Below the pieces are notes generated by a model. The model was not told the origin of the DNA. It was given only the letters and a program-made list of their open reading frames with translations, and ran no database searches. A program made the translations under genes and the position numbers. Below are positions 44,225-55,754 of a stretch of 64,000 bases of DNA, piece after piece. Source of the DNA: Aquarana catesbeiana (taxonomy: Eukaryota; Chordata; Amphibia; Anura; Ranidae); assembly GCF_042186555.1 (NCBI RefSeq), contig NC_133328.1:494534812-494598811 (forward strand), read 5' to 3'. The first letter of the stretch is position 1, and every line of letters starts with the position of its first letter.

Positions 44225-45455
44225 TAGGAAAGACGGCAAAAAAGCCCAGTAAGATCTGATGTAGCAAAGAACTACGATGACTATTATAATACCAATTGCT
44301 GCACTCACTTCTAGCAATACTCTTGTATATAATTCCTCTTTCCTAGATTTTGCCCACCATGCAGAAAAGTCCAGCCGAATTTACAGACAAGTCATCAATT
44401 AAGTCTCCGATTTCGCTGTCTCTTAAGAGTCCGAATCAATAGTTTGCCTTTGTGGGTCACCTTGAGTGCTGGAAGAAATGTACCAGAACGACTAAAGAGT
44501 TTCCTCTTGGATCATCTTTCCAACCGGACTACTGGCTCAATGTATGGCTAGAAACAAGTTAAGGTGTGAACAAACGTAGATATTAAATATTACCTTTCAG
44601 CATCCTTTATAATCCCACTAGTTTATAGTCTACCTAAGGCTTACATTTACAGATAGACTACTCTCATAATTATTGTGCTTACTACAGGAGGAATGAATGC
44701 ACTTCATTTTGGCATTTGATGTAGTCTCAGATTTTGTTTCACTAGCATATACTGCACCATTTTTGAAAATTACACTTGTCATCTCTGTTTAGAATCTGGA
44801 GTTAATTCATTCTTTAACAAAAAAAAAAAAAAAAAAGATGGCAATTTGGTACTGGTGACATATACGGATTTATGAGACAAGCGAATTTTAACAATAGTTC
44901 ACCTTTGACTCCTGGAATGTATGAATTGTGTAAAATGCCATTACTAGATTTCCAACAAGATTTCATCTTTCAATGATCGGGCAGGGCCAAAAGAACATGG
45001 GCATAACATTTCATTTCCTGGCACCACTAACAGGCCTCCTGCCCTATTCCTTGTGTAAGTATTAGTCCCCTGCTCCCTGAGAGAACATGTGTGTACAATT
45101 CTACACCACATGTATGTTACCAAGCTGCAACACTTCCCTGCATTTTTCCTGGCTCCAGCAAGGTATCAGTTCTAGCAATAGGCCAGACAAGGATGAGGTC
45201 CAGTAGTAAGGCTTCAGAACTTCAGACCTCATAAATGTTATAACATGTAAGTTCACACAATTCCGGCAGCAGTTATCAGTACCTTCCCCAGGGCGAACAT
45301 ACTTCGTCCTGTCTCTACATTACCTCCATCTAGTACACAAGAACCTCTCCAGACATTCCCTGGCAAGAGAACCCCTCACACTTCCAGGAATACAAAATTG
45401 CAAATAAGGCCCCAACCAGTCCCATGGATGGCCAATTCCACACCTTAAAATGTAT
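44225..45455. other. Intron sequence, nothing recognised
   Basis: Unique-looking. 44330-44580 has several CpGs and no repeat signature. A17 lies near 44820. Confidence 0.45.
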
Positions 45456-45755
45456 TATAGGTACTTGTATAGTGACAATAAATTAAGCAGCACTTTACAT
45501 ATACAGTATAATGTACATTCACCAGTCCCTGCCCCAAGGTCCCCAACTCAAATTCATACATACACATACTAGGGCCAATTTAGACAGGAGCCAATTAACC
45601 TACCAGCATGTCTTTGGAGTGTGGCAGGAAACCCACACAAGCACAGGGAGAACATGCAAACTCCACACAGGTAAGTGCCGTTGTTGGGATTCAAACTGAT
45701 GACTCTAGTGCTCTTAAGTGGAAGTGCTAACCACTTAGCCACTGTGCTGTCCACC
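45456..45755 (-). repeat. V-SINE-like SINE, second copy
   Basis: Minus-strand head CAGTGGCTAAGTGGTTAGCA, degenerate box B, core GACATGCTGGTAGG, tail with GTAAAGTGCTGC. About 80% similar by eye to 429-772. Confidence 0.85.
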
Positions 45756-46147
45756 TTAACACCACTCTAGTTCATGTCTCTACCCAAACTCACCAGCTCT
45801 CTGACATAACCCACTTTTTACAATGCCTTGATGAATGGTTTACGATTTTTTTTACAAATAAATATCTGAAAAGTGTGGCACCGTGTTAATTTCACCAACA
45901 AAAACGTTTGTCAAAATTTTCGTCAGCGGCATTTTTGCAGTGACGAAAACTAAACAAAAAGTACACCAGTTTTTCCTCCACTGACGAGAACTATGACCAA
46001 AATCAATTCAGTTTTTGTAAATGAACGAAAAACGGAACAAAAATGTGAGGCAGGGACGTTTGTCCAGAGCTGTGAGCATTACAGGCCTCCTCTGACACCC
46101 GGCATCCAGGGCACTGTGCATTACAGGCCATCCCTCAGACCTGTCTG

Positions 46148-46472
46148 AGACCACCGTCCAGAGCACTGTGCAGCATCACCGGCCTTCTGAGACAACCGTC
46201 CAGAGCACTGTGCAGCATCACAGGCCTTCTGAGACAACCGTCCCGAGCACTGTGTGGCATCACAGGCCTTCTGAGACAACCGTCCAGAGCACTGTGCAGC
46301 ATCACTGGCCTCCTCAGACAACTGTCCAAAGCACTGTGCAGCATCACTGGCCTCCTCAGACAACTGTCCAAAGCACTGTGCAGCATCACTGGCCTCCTCA
46401 GACAAATGTCCAAAGCACTGTGCAGCATCACTGGCCTCCTCAGACAAATGTCCAAAGCACTGTGCAGCACTA
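46148..46472. repeat. 42-bp minisatellite, about 7.7 units
   Basis: Unit CCAGAGCACTGTGCAGCATC plus ACaGGCCTtCTgAGACAACcGT. The unit is 14 codons, so open frames on both strands (about 155 and 161 codons) are a by-product of the period. It lies in the 5' half of the hAT. Confidence 0.92.
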
Positions 46473-46478
46473 CAGTGA

Positions 46479-46932
46479 ATGGCAAAAGCTCTATTATTGC
46501 ATGACCTACTGTTGCTGCCTTTTGAGAGACATACTAAAACCCTCCAGAGTGACACCATGTCAATGTCCCTGCCCTCTGATCTATTCAACCACCTTGAGGA
46601 CTTTAAACAGAACTCTAGCTACCAAGACCTTGCCACAATTGCACAGAGGATGAAAGAGAATGTAAACCAGCGTTTTGCTTTATTCTTAGATCCAACTGAT
46701 GTGTTCTCGCCACTTGCAGCCGCTGCTTGTTTTGTCAACCCTACTATCTGAAACCCTTGTTGATGTGGCGGATGAGAATATTCAGGAACTGCTTAAAAGA
46801 AAAGCAGAGGAGTATGCTGTAAGAAAATCCACATTCCCCCACACACAGAGAGGGTATTCAGTGTCACAGGTGACCAGAGGCTGGCAGAATAGGGCAAGGG
46901 TCAGTCATGTTGGCACAAAGTGCTTTCCTTAA
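46479..46932 (+). pseudogene. hAT transposase C-terminal fossil
   Basis: One frame reads LATIAQRMKENVNQRFALF and SPLAAAACFVNPT. After a frameshift it reads ADENIQELLKRKAEEYA, and in a third frame RVFSVTGDQRLAE. The A-x-x-FLDPR-like block and the ERVFS.aG motif are typical of the hAT catalytic end and dimerisation region. N-terminal parts were not recognised. Confidence 0.75.
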
Positions 46933-47089
46933 AATTAATCTTATTAGAAGCGTTTTACTCTCCAGGTATTTCTAACATAAAGAAGCATACCTAATACTTG
47001 TAGGTTGTGCTTATTGCGATAGGAAGAATTAAATATTTTCAACAGTTTTAATTGTCAATTTAAATTCATAGGAACATGCGCAGACTACA

Positions 47090-47355
47090 ACAACAAATGC
47101 CATTAGTATGTGGAACTATAACAACCACCATTTTTTATCAAGTCCTCTCTCTCTCAGCAGTGACAAATTTGACAATAGAGGTAAATGTCACACAAAAAAG
47201 AAAAATAGATCAGCAACTGTCAAAAGGGGCAGCCTTATGTCAGGGTCCTGCCCCTAGTAGTCTTTTTAGTGTGATATTTACCTCTATTGCCATTGTGGGG
47301 AGAGAGGATAAAAGTGGTGACGGTTATAATCCACACACTAATGGCATTATTGTAG
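47090..47355. repeat. 266-bp hairpin inside the hAT
   Basis: AATGCCATTAGTATGTGG... (47096) pairs with ...CCACACACTAATGGCATT (47329); AATAGAGGTAAATGTCACAC pairs with GTGTGATATTTACCTCTATT. Arms of about 120 bp, loop near 47215-47250. Confidence 0.85.
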
Positions 47356-47540
47356 ACTGTGCACTTTTTCTTTGAATGTATCTGAGAATTAGAACTGTTG
47401 AAAATAGTAAACTGGTTCTTAATGTAGAAATAAGCATTACCCTCGAGTATTGGTTTATTATGCTGTGCCAGACTACCAGTGACAGTGCCTGTGCTTGTAG
47501 CTGCTGAAATGTTTTGCGGTGTTCTAAAAACCCCAAAAAT

Positions 47541-47690
47541 ATTTGCGTGATGATGCCACCATGCATGCAGTGCACATTTACATGAACTTCAACAGTTCAA
47601 GAAACTGAACAGAAGTTCTGTTTTCAGTTTCTTGAACTGTTAAATTTCATGTACAATGTGCATTGCATGGTGGCATCATCACGCAAAGGC
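47541..47690. repeat. 150-bp palindrome
   Basis: TTGCGTGATGATGCCACCAT and its complement at the outside; CAGTTTCTTGAACTGTT-type arms inside. Nearly perfect, loop about 11 bp. Confidence 0.88.
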
Positions 47691-48116
47691 CTCATGTACA
47701 CTGCTGCTGGTAAACGGACATTTAGGAGCAGTTGGGTGTTTTTTTCCGCTGCCCCTGAAATCTCCTCTGTTATCTTATCTGTACATGTACACAGGGTCGT
47801 TTATAGTCGTTTCTAGGCAGTTGAGTTAAGTAGCATTTTTTGGAATGTAAAAGAAAGCGTTCAGGATGGATGTTCAGAGGCATTTGAAATGCAAATGCCC
47901 GTAACAACGGTAACTCGTGTTTACCCGTGTTTCGTATACAGGCGTTTTTAATTTTTGGCCATTTATAAAAAAAAAATAAAAACGTTTTTAAAATGCTTCT
48001 AAGTGTAAGAATCGGCAAAACGCGGCATGTAAATGCAGCAAATTGAACATCGGTTACTATCTGTCAAGTTAAATCGTTCAGGATAGGTTGTAAAAACATC
48101 CCGTGTACATGAAGCC
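47688..48116. mobile_element. Harbinger-like MITE in the hAT, 429 bp
   Basis: Ends GGCCTCATGTACAC and GTGTACATGAAGCC, flanks AAA and AAA. Same family as 43740-44224. Confidence 0.82.
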
Positions 48117-48784
48117 AAAGAGTTTTTTTTTAATTATTATTTATTTTATTTTTTTAGTGTTAACATTTCTAACAAAAAAGCAATATTCTTGTAACGAAAC
48201 TTGGTTTTGCTTAAATAAAGATATTTTATAACGACTAAATCTGTGTCTGTAGTGCATGTTCAAACCTTAATACCATAAATAACATTCGATTTTTAATTCC
48301 AGGAGTACATAATGAGTTTGGAAATTGTAGAGAAATGCCTAAATATTGCATTACAATTTAACTACACCCATTAGATTTTAGTCGACTAAAAATGTACTGG
48401 AATTTTTAGTCGACTAAAGTGTAGGACATTTTAGTCGACAAACTGTACTGGAGATTTAGTCGACTAAATACGACTAAAACTAAAAACAATTGCAGAAGAC
48501 TAAAAAAAAAGGGACTAAAACTGAAATGCCATTTTAGTCAAAAGACTAAGACTAAAACCAAATCGAAATTTGCTGTCAAAATTAACACTGGTGTGGTGTG
48601 CATTTGTATACAGCCCCCTTTACTCTGATACCCCTAACTAAAATCTAGTGAACCAATTGCCTTCAGAAGTTACCTAATTAATAACTAGAGTCCACCTGTG
48701 TGAGTAATTTAATCTTAGTATAAATACAGCTGTTCTGTGAAGCCCCAGAGGTTTGTTGGAGAACCTTAGTGAACAAACTGCATC

Positions 48785-50135
48785 ATGAAGGCTAATGCCG
48801 TGTACACACGGGCGGACTTTTCGACGAACTAGGTCCGGCTGACTTTTTGACGGACTTTCCGATGGACTTTCCAATGAACGGACTTGCCTACATGCGATCA
48901 CCAAAGTCCGACGGATTCGTACGTGATGACGTACGACCGGACTAAAATAAGGAAGTTCATAGCCAGTAGCCAATAGCTGCCCTAGCGTCGGTTTTTGTCC
49001 GTCGGACTAGCATAGAGATGAGCGGACTTTTCGACCGGACTCGAGTCCGTCAGAAAGATTTGAAACATGTTTTATTTCTAGGACTGTCAGACTTTTGGGA
49101 AAAAAAGTCAGCTGGAGCCCACACAAGGTCAAATTGTCCGACGGAGTCTGGTCCGCCGGTCCGCTCGTGTGTACGCAAGAACACACCAGACAGGTAGTTG
49201 GAGAAGTTTAAAGCAGGGTTATATTATAAAAAAATATCCCAAGCTTTGAACATCTCATGGAGCACTGTTCAATCCAACATCCGAAAATGGAAAGAGTATG
49301 GCACAACTGCAAACTTACCAAGACATGGTCGTCCACCTAAACTGACAGGCCAGGAAAGGAGAGAATTAAATCAGAGAAGCAGCAGAGAGGCCCATGGTAA
49401 CTCTGGAGGAACTGCAGAGATCCACAGCTCAGGTGGGAGAATCTGTCCACGGGACAACTATTTGTCGTGCACTCCACAAATCTGGCTTTTATGGAAGAAT
49501 GGCAAGAAAACCATTGTTGAAAAAAAGCCATAAGAGGTCGGTTTGCAGTTTGCGAGAAGCCCTGTGGTTTTCATAGCAAACATGTGGAAGAAGGTGCTCT
49601 GGTTGAACTTTTTGGCCTAAAAGGAAAATCCTATGTGTGGCGAAAAACTAACACTGCACATCACCCTGAACACACCATCCCCACCGTGAAACACGGTGGT
49701 GATAGCATCATGCTGTGGGGATGCATTTATTCAGCAGGGACAGGGAAGCTGGTCAGATTTAATGGTAAGATGCATGAAGCCAAATAAAGGGCAATCTTAG
49801 AAGAAAACCTGTTAGAGTCTGCAAAAGACTTGAGACTGGGGCAGAGGTTCACCTTCCAGCAGGACAATGATCCTAAACATACAGCCAGAGCTACAATGGA
49901 ATAGTTTAGATCAAAGCACATTCATGTGTTAGAATGACCCAGTCAAAGTCCAGACCTAAATCCAATTGAGAATCTGTGGCAAGACTTGAAAATTGCTGAA
50001 AATTGCTGACGCTTTCCATCCAATCTGACAGAGCTTAAGTAATTTTGCAATGAAGAATGGGCAAAAATTTCACTCTCTAGATGTGCAAAGCTGGTAGAGA
50101 CATCCCCAAAAAGTTATTACCCGGGAGCAAAATAC
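48785..50135 (+). pseudogene. Tc1 transposase, split and decayed
   Basis: The start ATGAAGGC (48785) is cut by a Harbinger MITE and resumes at 49178 (NTPDR-like). Then YYKKISQALNISWSTVQSNIRK (in part), RKWKEYGTTANLPR and GRPPKLT; later VKHGGDSIMLWG (49686), QDNDPKHTA-like (49861), SPDLNPIENLW (49945-49980). The DD34E blocks are visible but stops and shifts interrupt them. Confidence 0.85.
48796..49177. mobile_element. Harbinger-like MITE in a Tc1, about 382 bp
   Basis: Ends TGCCGTGTACACACGGGCGG and CGTGTGTACGCA. TAA at the left flank. Interior dense in GTCCGACGGAC-type short repeats. Confidence 0.78.
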
Positions 50136-50338
50136 AAATGCACGATACACTTTTCAGATGTTTATTTGTAAAAAATTTTGAAAATCATTTATCATTTTCT
50201 TACCACTTCACAATATTGTGCCACTTTGTGTTGGTCTATCACATAAAATCCCCATAAAATACATTTACGTTTCTGGTTGTAACATGACAAAATGTGGAAA
50301 ATTTCAAGGGGTATAAATTCTTTTTCAAAGTACTGTAT

Positions 50339-50592
50339 ATCCTGGGTGAGGGCACAACCCAGAGACCACATTAATAACTATTTTAACACCCCCTTACATG
50401 ACTTCAGTAAACTATAATTCAGTTGACTGCTATTGCTATTATTATTGAACTATCAATTTATGTACTGGCGTCATCTCCAATGGTCCTGTGCAAAGGAGAT
50501 AGACTAGACTAGAACTTTGTATATGTTATTTAGCAAAATCAGTAAAAGTAATAATAAGAGTTTATAGTTTATTTTATGAGTCTATAGTCTAG
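50339..50592. other. Intron sequence, nothing recognised
   Basis: Short unique-looking stretch. Confidence 0.4.
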
Positions 50593-50770
50593 ACCTGTGG
50601 TCTCCATACTGTGGCCCTTCGCTTGCCTTTATCTGACCCTTGGGGCACTATTCCACCAACTGACAACGATGGGGCACTATTCCCCCTACTGACACCATTA
50701 ATAGGGCACTATTTTTCTAACATGGCAACAATGGGGCACTAGTCCTATTAATCCAACCAATGATGGGGCT
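50593..50770. mobile_element. hAT-like fragment with about 31-bp array
   Basis: Starts CTGTGGTCTCCATACTGTGG, a hAT-type end, followed by four variants of GACACCAATGATGGGGCACT plus ATTCC. Right end missing. Confidence 0.6.
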
Positions 50771-50859
50771 CAGATGTCGGGATATATCAGTATGATGAAG
50801 AAAGTAAAGCGGAGGCGAAGAAAAGGATATAAAACGAGGTGGATACTGCATTTGCGTTG

Positions 50860-51290
50860 GCATTCAAGAATTTGAAAATAATTGTATAGAAGGCCGTAGA
50901 GATCTTTGCAGATTGAAGTCAGGGGTTTACACTGAATTTGTCAGAGTAATTGGTAGTCAGTGCTGAGAACGACAGAGGAGCAGTATTTGAGGAGTGGGAA
51001 TAGAAGCAGGAGTAAAGCAGCAGATTAAAGATGGACTGGAGCAGTGCCAGTCTGCATGTTGGTAGACCGCAAAGGGGAGTGTTCCAATAGTTCAGCCAAG
51101 GATATGAAGAGAGCATGTACTAGAATTTTAGCTGTATAATGTCTGAAGGAAGGAATGTAGAATGAAGATGCAGATGACTATTGAGTGAATGTGAAGTTTT
51201 ACCAAGAGAATAGATTGAGGTACTTAAGCTCAGAAGGTAGGTTATTGTCAAAATTTGTTTTTTCGGGTAGTGGAGTAGGTTAAGATGGAG
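50860..51290 (-). mobile_element. Probable L2-type LINE fragment
   Basis: Laid out like 12480-12760 (GGAGTGTTCCAATAGTTCAG against a YCN codon block), but strongly diverged. Confidence 0.4.
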
Positions 51291-51304
51291 AAAGAATTGC
51301 CTTA

Positions 51305-51729
51305 TGCCACGTACACATGGTCGGATTTTCCGACAGGAAATGTTGGATGGGAGCTTCTTGACGGAAAGTCCGACCGTGTGTATGCTCCATCGAACATTTG
51401 CTGTCGGACTTTCCACCAACAAATGTTTGCTAGCAGGTTCTCAAATTTTCCACCAACAAAACTTTGTTGTCGGAAAGTCCAATCGTGTGTACATAAGTCC
51501 ATCGCTCAAAAGTTCACGCATGCTCAGAACCAAGCAGAAGGAGCCGCACTGGCTATTGAACTTCCTTTCTCGGCTCGTTGTATGTCTTGTACGTCACCGC
51601 GTTCCCATGTTCGTAAATGTTGGCCAACATTTGTGTGACCGTGTGTATGCAAGACAAGTTTGAGCCAACAACCTTCGAACAAAAATCCAAGGTTTTGTTG
51701 GCGGAAAGTCCGATCATGTGTACGGGGCA
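51305..51729. mobile_element. Harbinger-like MITE, 425 bp
   Basis: TTA, then TGCCACGTACACATGGTCGG; right end CGATCATGTGTACGGGGCA then TTT. Internal CGGAAAGTCCGA repeats. Confidence 0.8.
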
Positions 51730-52025
51730 TTTGTCTACTTTGCGCATTATCTTTGCTCTGAGTCGGAATGCCTTGAACAATAAAAGAAAAATAACAAATT
51801 GGGAAGCCCCCTAGAAACAATACTCAAACTTTTGTTTCCTATCCCACTCCAGAAAAACTAAAACTGATGGGAAATAGGCATACCTGTCTATCTTTTGTTG
51901 TCACAGTTATATTTCTAAAAAATGTTCTACATGCAACAAAGATACTGTATATTCAAGACACAAAACAATGCATTAAACAGAGATACAGACTCCTATACTA
52001 TGTATAAATTTTCATGGGCGAAGAC

Positions 52026-52574
52026 TAGAGCTGCACGATTAATCGTTAAGAATCAAAATCGCAATCTTTTTCCATTCCCGATCTTCAAAACAGCATGTCA
52101 CGATTCTTTCTAACAAGTGCAGAGAGTTCACAGCTGGAAAAAAAAAAATCCAGGGCAGCCTGCCAAGTTTTACCACAACACTCGAATAAGTAGAAAACAA
52201 AGTATCTTTTCGTTCTTTCATCAAAGGAAAGAATGGCGTGTAAACGAAGGAAGTTTACCCATTTAAAGACCAAATCTTTTCAGACATTTGTTGATTACAA
52301 GTAAAAATCATTATTTTCTGCTAGAAAATTACTTGAGGCCCTAGAGAATAAAATGGTGGTTGTTGCAATATTTTATGTCACACTGTATTTGCGGTCTTTC
52401 AAATGCAATTTAAAAAAAAAAAAATACACTTTAATTAATAAAAAACTAAACTAATTAAAAGTTAATCCAATTTTTTTTTGTATAATGTGAAAGATGTTAC
52501 ACCACGAGAATCATGATCTTTATTCTAAGCAAAAAAATCGTGATTCTAATTTTAGCCAAACTCGTGCAGCTCTA
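52026..52574. mobile_element. hAT MITE, 549 bp
   Basis: Ends TAGAGCTGCACGA and TCGTGCAGCTCTA (perfect). 8-bp flanks GCGAAGAC and GCGAAGAT. Confidence 0.9.
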
Positions 52575-52700
52575 GCGAAGATGGATAATCAACTTGGCTG
52601 TATTGGATGGCACTTTAAAGCTTGTCTGTAGTCCTAGCCATCAAACTGGGCTCAATAGCCTCTCTTCTTGGTAAAGGAACTAGGTGATAATTCAGTATTA

Positions 52701-53134
52701 TGCCCTGTACACACGGTCGGATTTTCCGACGGAAAATGGGTGATAGGACCTTGTTGTCGAAAATTCCGACCGTGTGTGTGCTCCATCACACATTTTCCAT
52801 CGGATTTTCCGACACACAAAGTTTGAGAGCTTGCTATAACATTTTCTGACAAGAAAATCCGTTGTTGGAAATTCCGATCATGTGTACACAAATCCGACGC
52901 ACAAAGTGCCACGCATGCTCAGAATAAATTAAGAGACAAAAGCTATTAGCTACTGTCCCGTTTATAGTCCCGACGTACGTGTTTTACGTCACCGCGTTTA
53001 GAACGATCGGATTTTCCGACAACTTTGTGTGACCGTGTGTATGCAAGACAAGTTTGAGCCAACATCCGTCGGAAAAAATCCATGGATTTTGTTGTTGGAA
53101 TGTCCGATCAATGTCCAACCGTGTGTATAGGGCA
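52701..53134. mobile_element. Harbinger-like MITE, 434 bp
   Basis: Perfect TTA flanks (52698-52700, 53135-53137). Ends TGCCCTGTACACACGGTCGG and CAACCGTGTGTATAGGGCA. Confidence 0.88.
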
Positions 53135-53157
53135 TTAGGCTTATCCAAGAACACATT

Positions 53158-53334
53158 GGGGTTGATTTACTAAAACTGGAGTGTGCAAAATCTGGTACAC
53201 TTGTGCAAGGTAACCAATCAGCTTCTAAATTCAGCTTGTTCAATTAAGCTTTGACAATAAAACCTGGAAGCTGATTGGTTTCTGTGTAAAGCTGCACCAG
53301 ATTTTGCACTCTCCAGTTTTAGTAAATCAACCCC
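53158..53334. mobile_element. Palindromic MITE (GATTTACTAAA family), copy 2
   Basis: GGGGTTGATTTACTAAAACT and AGTTTTAGTAAATCAACCCC, perfect ends. Confidence 0.9.
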
Positions 53335-53465
53335 AGTGCATCACACAAATTTGACGTCCAAAGTGTAGTTCACAACCGCCAATCACAAGCTTTTACTTGC
53401 ACTTTGGATACCACTGGTCTTGGCACTTAATGATTAACAGGACACATTTGTCTAACAAACACTAA

Positions 53466-53777
53466 AGCTGCATTCACACCTGAGCGTTTTCAGCTCATAA
53501 AACGTCTGACAAAACGCCTGAAAAATGCCCAACAAGCAAAATCCCTTTCATTTCAATGGCACCTGTTCACATCTGAACATTTTGTTACCTGAAGCAAAAT
53601 GCCTAAAAAAACGCCCTAAGCGCAAAAAAGAACACAAGCATCTTTGGGGCAGATTACATGCGTTTTTGCCTTTTACATTGGTGACCTGAACCAAATTGCG
53701 GCAAAATCATGGTAAAAACGCAGCAAAATCGTAGTAAAACCGCGCGACTTTGAAACGCTCAGGTGTGAATGCAGCAT
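53466..53777. mobile_element. Harbinger-like MITE, 312 bp
   Basis: TAA flanks, ends AGCTGCATTCACACCTGAGC and GCTCAGGTGTGAATGCAGCAT. Confidence 0.85.
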
Positions 53778-53780
53778 TAA

Positions 53781-54370
53781 AGCCGTGATAGCAAAGATTT
53801 AATTTTGTTTTTTGCTGCCATTGCAAACTGAAGACCGGCTCTGGTACAGTTTTTTACAAAATGATACCAACACTGAGTCATCTAATTACCCATCTAGATG
53901 AGGACTATGCCACACAGTAAAGCACTGTTGAGTGAATATGGGCCATACATTTCTTTTCAGTTACAGATAAATGGAATCAGACCCAGGTACCCTTAGAAAC
54001 AGTAGTTGGAACAAGTAAGCAGAGCTCAGTAACAACCTACACAAAAATCAAACTTACTGCAACAAAAGGAAACCATTTGCAACATACAATCTTTGGATAA
54101 AAAAGTGTTATTATCGGTAAAGCTACATTTGAAACCCATTTTGAGGTTAGGGTTCTTTTGTGCTTTAAATTATTGTAACTATATTGCTGGAAAGGCGATT
54201 ATGTTGTTTAAATGGTAGGTGTGCTCCACCCCGTGCAATTTTTATGTTAAATTGTAAGTTGCCAAGGGAACAACACAGCTGTATGCAGAACCCCACGCAC
54301 AGTCATTATACAGAGGTTCCACTCCCACGTCCTTAAAGTGAAACCAACGCTAAAATGGTTCTTACCCCAC
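53781..54370. other. Intron sequence, nothing recognised
   Basis: No paired ends or ORFs supported. Confidence 0.4.
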
Positions 54371-54374
54371 TTAA

Positions 54375-55000
54375 AGCGGTACTACTCAACACACAAAAAT
54401 GTATTATATTGCAGCGTAAAAATTATGGACCTAAAGCTGTTGCTATAACTACTTAAAAAGTCTTAGCTGGAGTTTGACTTCTTGTAAGTTAGAATTTGTT
54501 AATCAAGTCCATCTAAATCTACTAGTACATCTAACACTACTGTCTCCCCAGACTGACAATGTTGCTGTCCAAGGGTGTCTGTTGTTCCTCCATCTAAAGT
54601 GGAGACACTCAAAGACAGGAAGGGTTTTTGAAGCCAGATCACTGGGTGAAAGTTAAGGGGGAAAAAGCCTAAAAACAGAAAACCAATGCAGCCATTACTT
54701 GAAATATTTACCTCAAAACAAAGCTGTTGCACACCGGTGTCACAGCCGACATCTGTCCCGGCACTTCTTCTGTGTTTATGAGCTCCGGTGATTGGCCAGA
54801 GCCGCAATGACGTTACTCCTGCGCATGTGCACGGGAGCCACCATTCACGGCACGGGCTCTGAAGGAACGGCACCCGTGGGCCATTCCTTCTGAGGGCTTG
54901 CAACAGTGATGTCTCTGGCTGCATGCACTGGAAATATCTCCTAAACTGTACAGGTTTAGGAGATATTTGCATAGCGTACTTAGATTTCTTTTTTTTTAAT
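54375..55000 (-). mobile_element. TTAA element related to 7082
   Basis: TTAA then AGCGGTACTACTCAAC. Carries the hairpin AATATCTCCTAAACTGTAC / GTTTAGGAGATATT at 54934-54970, also present at 7163. Right end unclear. Confidence 0.5.
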
Positions 55001-55754
55001 CTGTGTATGTTTTTTTTTTTTTTCTGAGATGAAGATTGAACAAAGTGCAAACTTGAGTAATTTGTACAAATTTGCAAAGGAAAGAACAATTTGGTATTAT
55101 TTAAGAAACCTCATAAATCATAGTTCCGAACACCTTTATTTGACTGGTAGAACTTTGGAAAAGTCCCCGTGGTCTTCAAGCTTCTCACTGTGCGACAGTG
55201 TAGGACAAACAGTACCTCTGGAAGACCTCATGAAGCTGGCAACGAAGGGAGCTACCTTGTCATCAAAACGTATTGAGGGTTTAATGAATGAGTCATATAA
55301 CATAACTGGACCTAAATTTATGTTTACCCATAGAACTACTATACACTATACTGCTATTGTTTTGCTTTTATTTTAACCCTCTTAATTGTCTGGAAGACTT
55401 AAGGACTGCATTTTTAGCAGTTGTAAAAAGGTGGTTACAAATACAATGATATATTGACTATAATTTTTATTCACTATAATTTTTATTCACTATAATTTTT
55501 ATTGAACATGAGCAGTTAGTTCTATTCACCACTCACTAAAAAAATAATCATAGTTAGGAGTGTGGAATCCTCACCCTATGGTGAACACCTACTGGTACAT
55601 GTGTAGTGTTTACATGGTAAGTACACAATAGGAGAGAATCCAGTGAGACAATTGGGTTTGCAGGATATAGTGTAGTGAACCGATGCTGTGTTATTCAGGT
55701 AAATGGAAGCTGGAATGTGTTCGTTTAGGTTCAAAGTAAAGTAATGGTGGGTAC

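Larger units (their letters stand above)
45881..48590 (+). mobile_element. hAT transposon, 2.7 kb, decayed
   Basis: Ends CCGTGTTAATTTCACC and the complement of GTCAAAATTAACACTG. 8-bp flanks GTGTGGCA and GTGTGGTG. The right subterminal region repeats TAGTCGACTAAA. It carries a hAT transposase fossil, a 42-bp minisatellite, two hairpin inserts and a Harbinger MITE. Confidence 0.9.
45833..50338 (+). mobile_element. Tc1 element split by a hAT and a Harbinger MITE
   Basis: The left part (45833-45880) and the continuation after 48591 join as ...TCTGAAAAGTGTGG|TGTGCATTTGTATACAG. The right end TTTTCAAAGTACTGTA is at 50323-50338. Left terminus appears truncated. Removing the inserts leaves about 1.4 kb. 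Confidence 0.88.

Noticed and set aside
46148..46472. CRISPR-like array
   Set aside because: Units are contiguous without unique spacers and sit in a eukaryotic transposon.
46121..46653. 155- and 161-codon repeat proteins
   Set aside because: They arise from a 42-bp minisatellite whose period is a multiple of three. Both strands are open, so coding is not supported.
54499..55089. 196-codon minus-strand ORF
   Set aside because: Covers a TTAA element and a T-rich tract. No recognisable domain or splice context.
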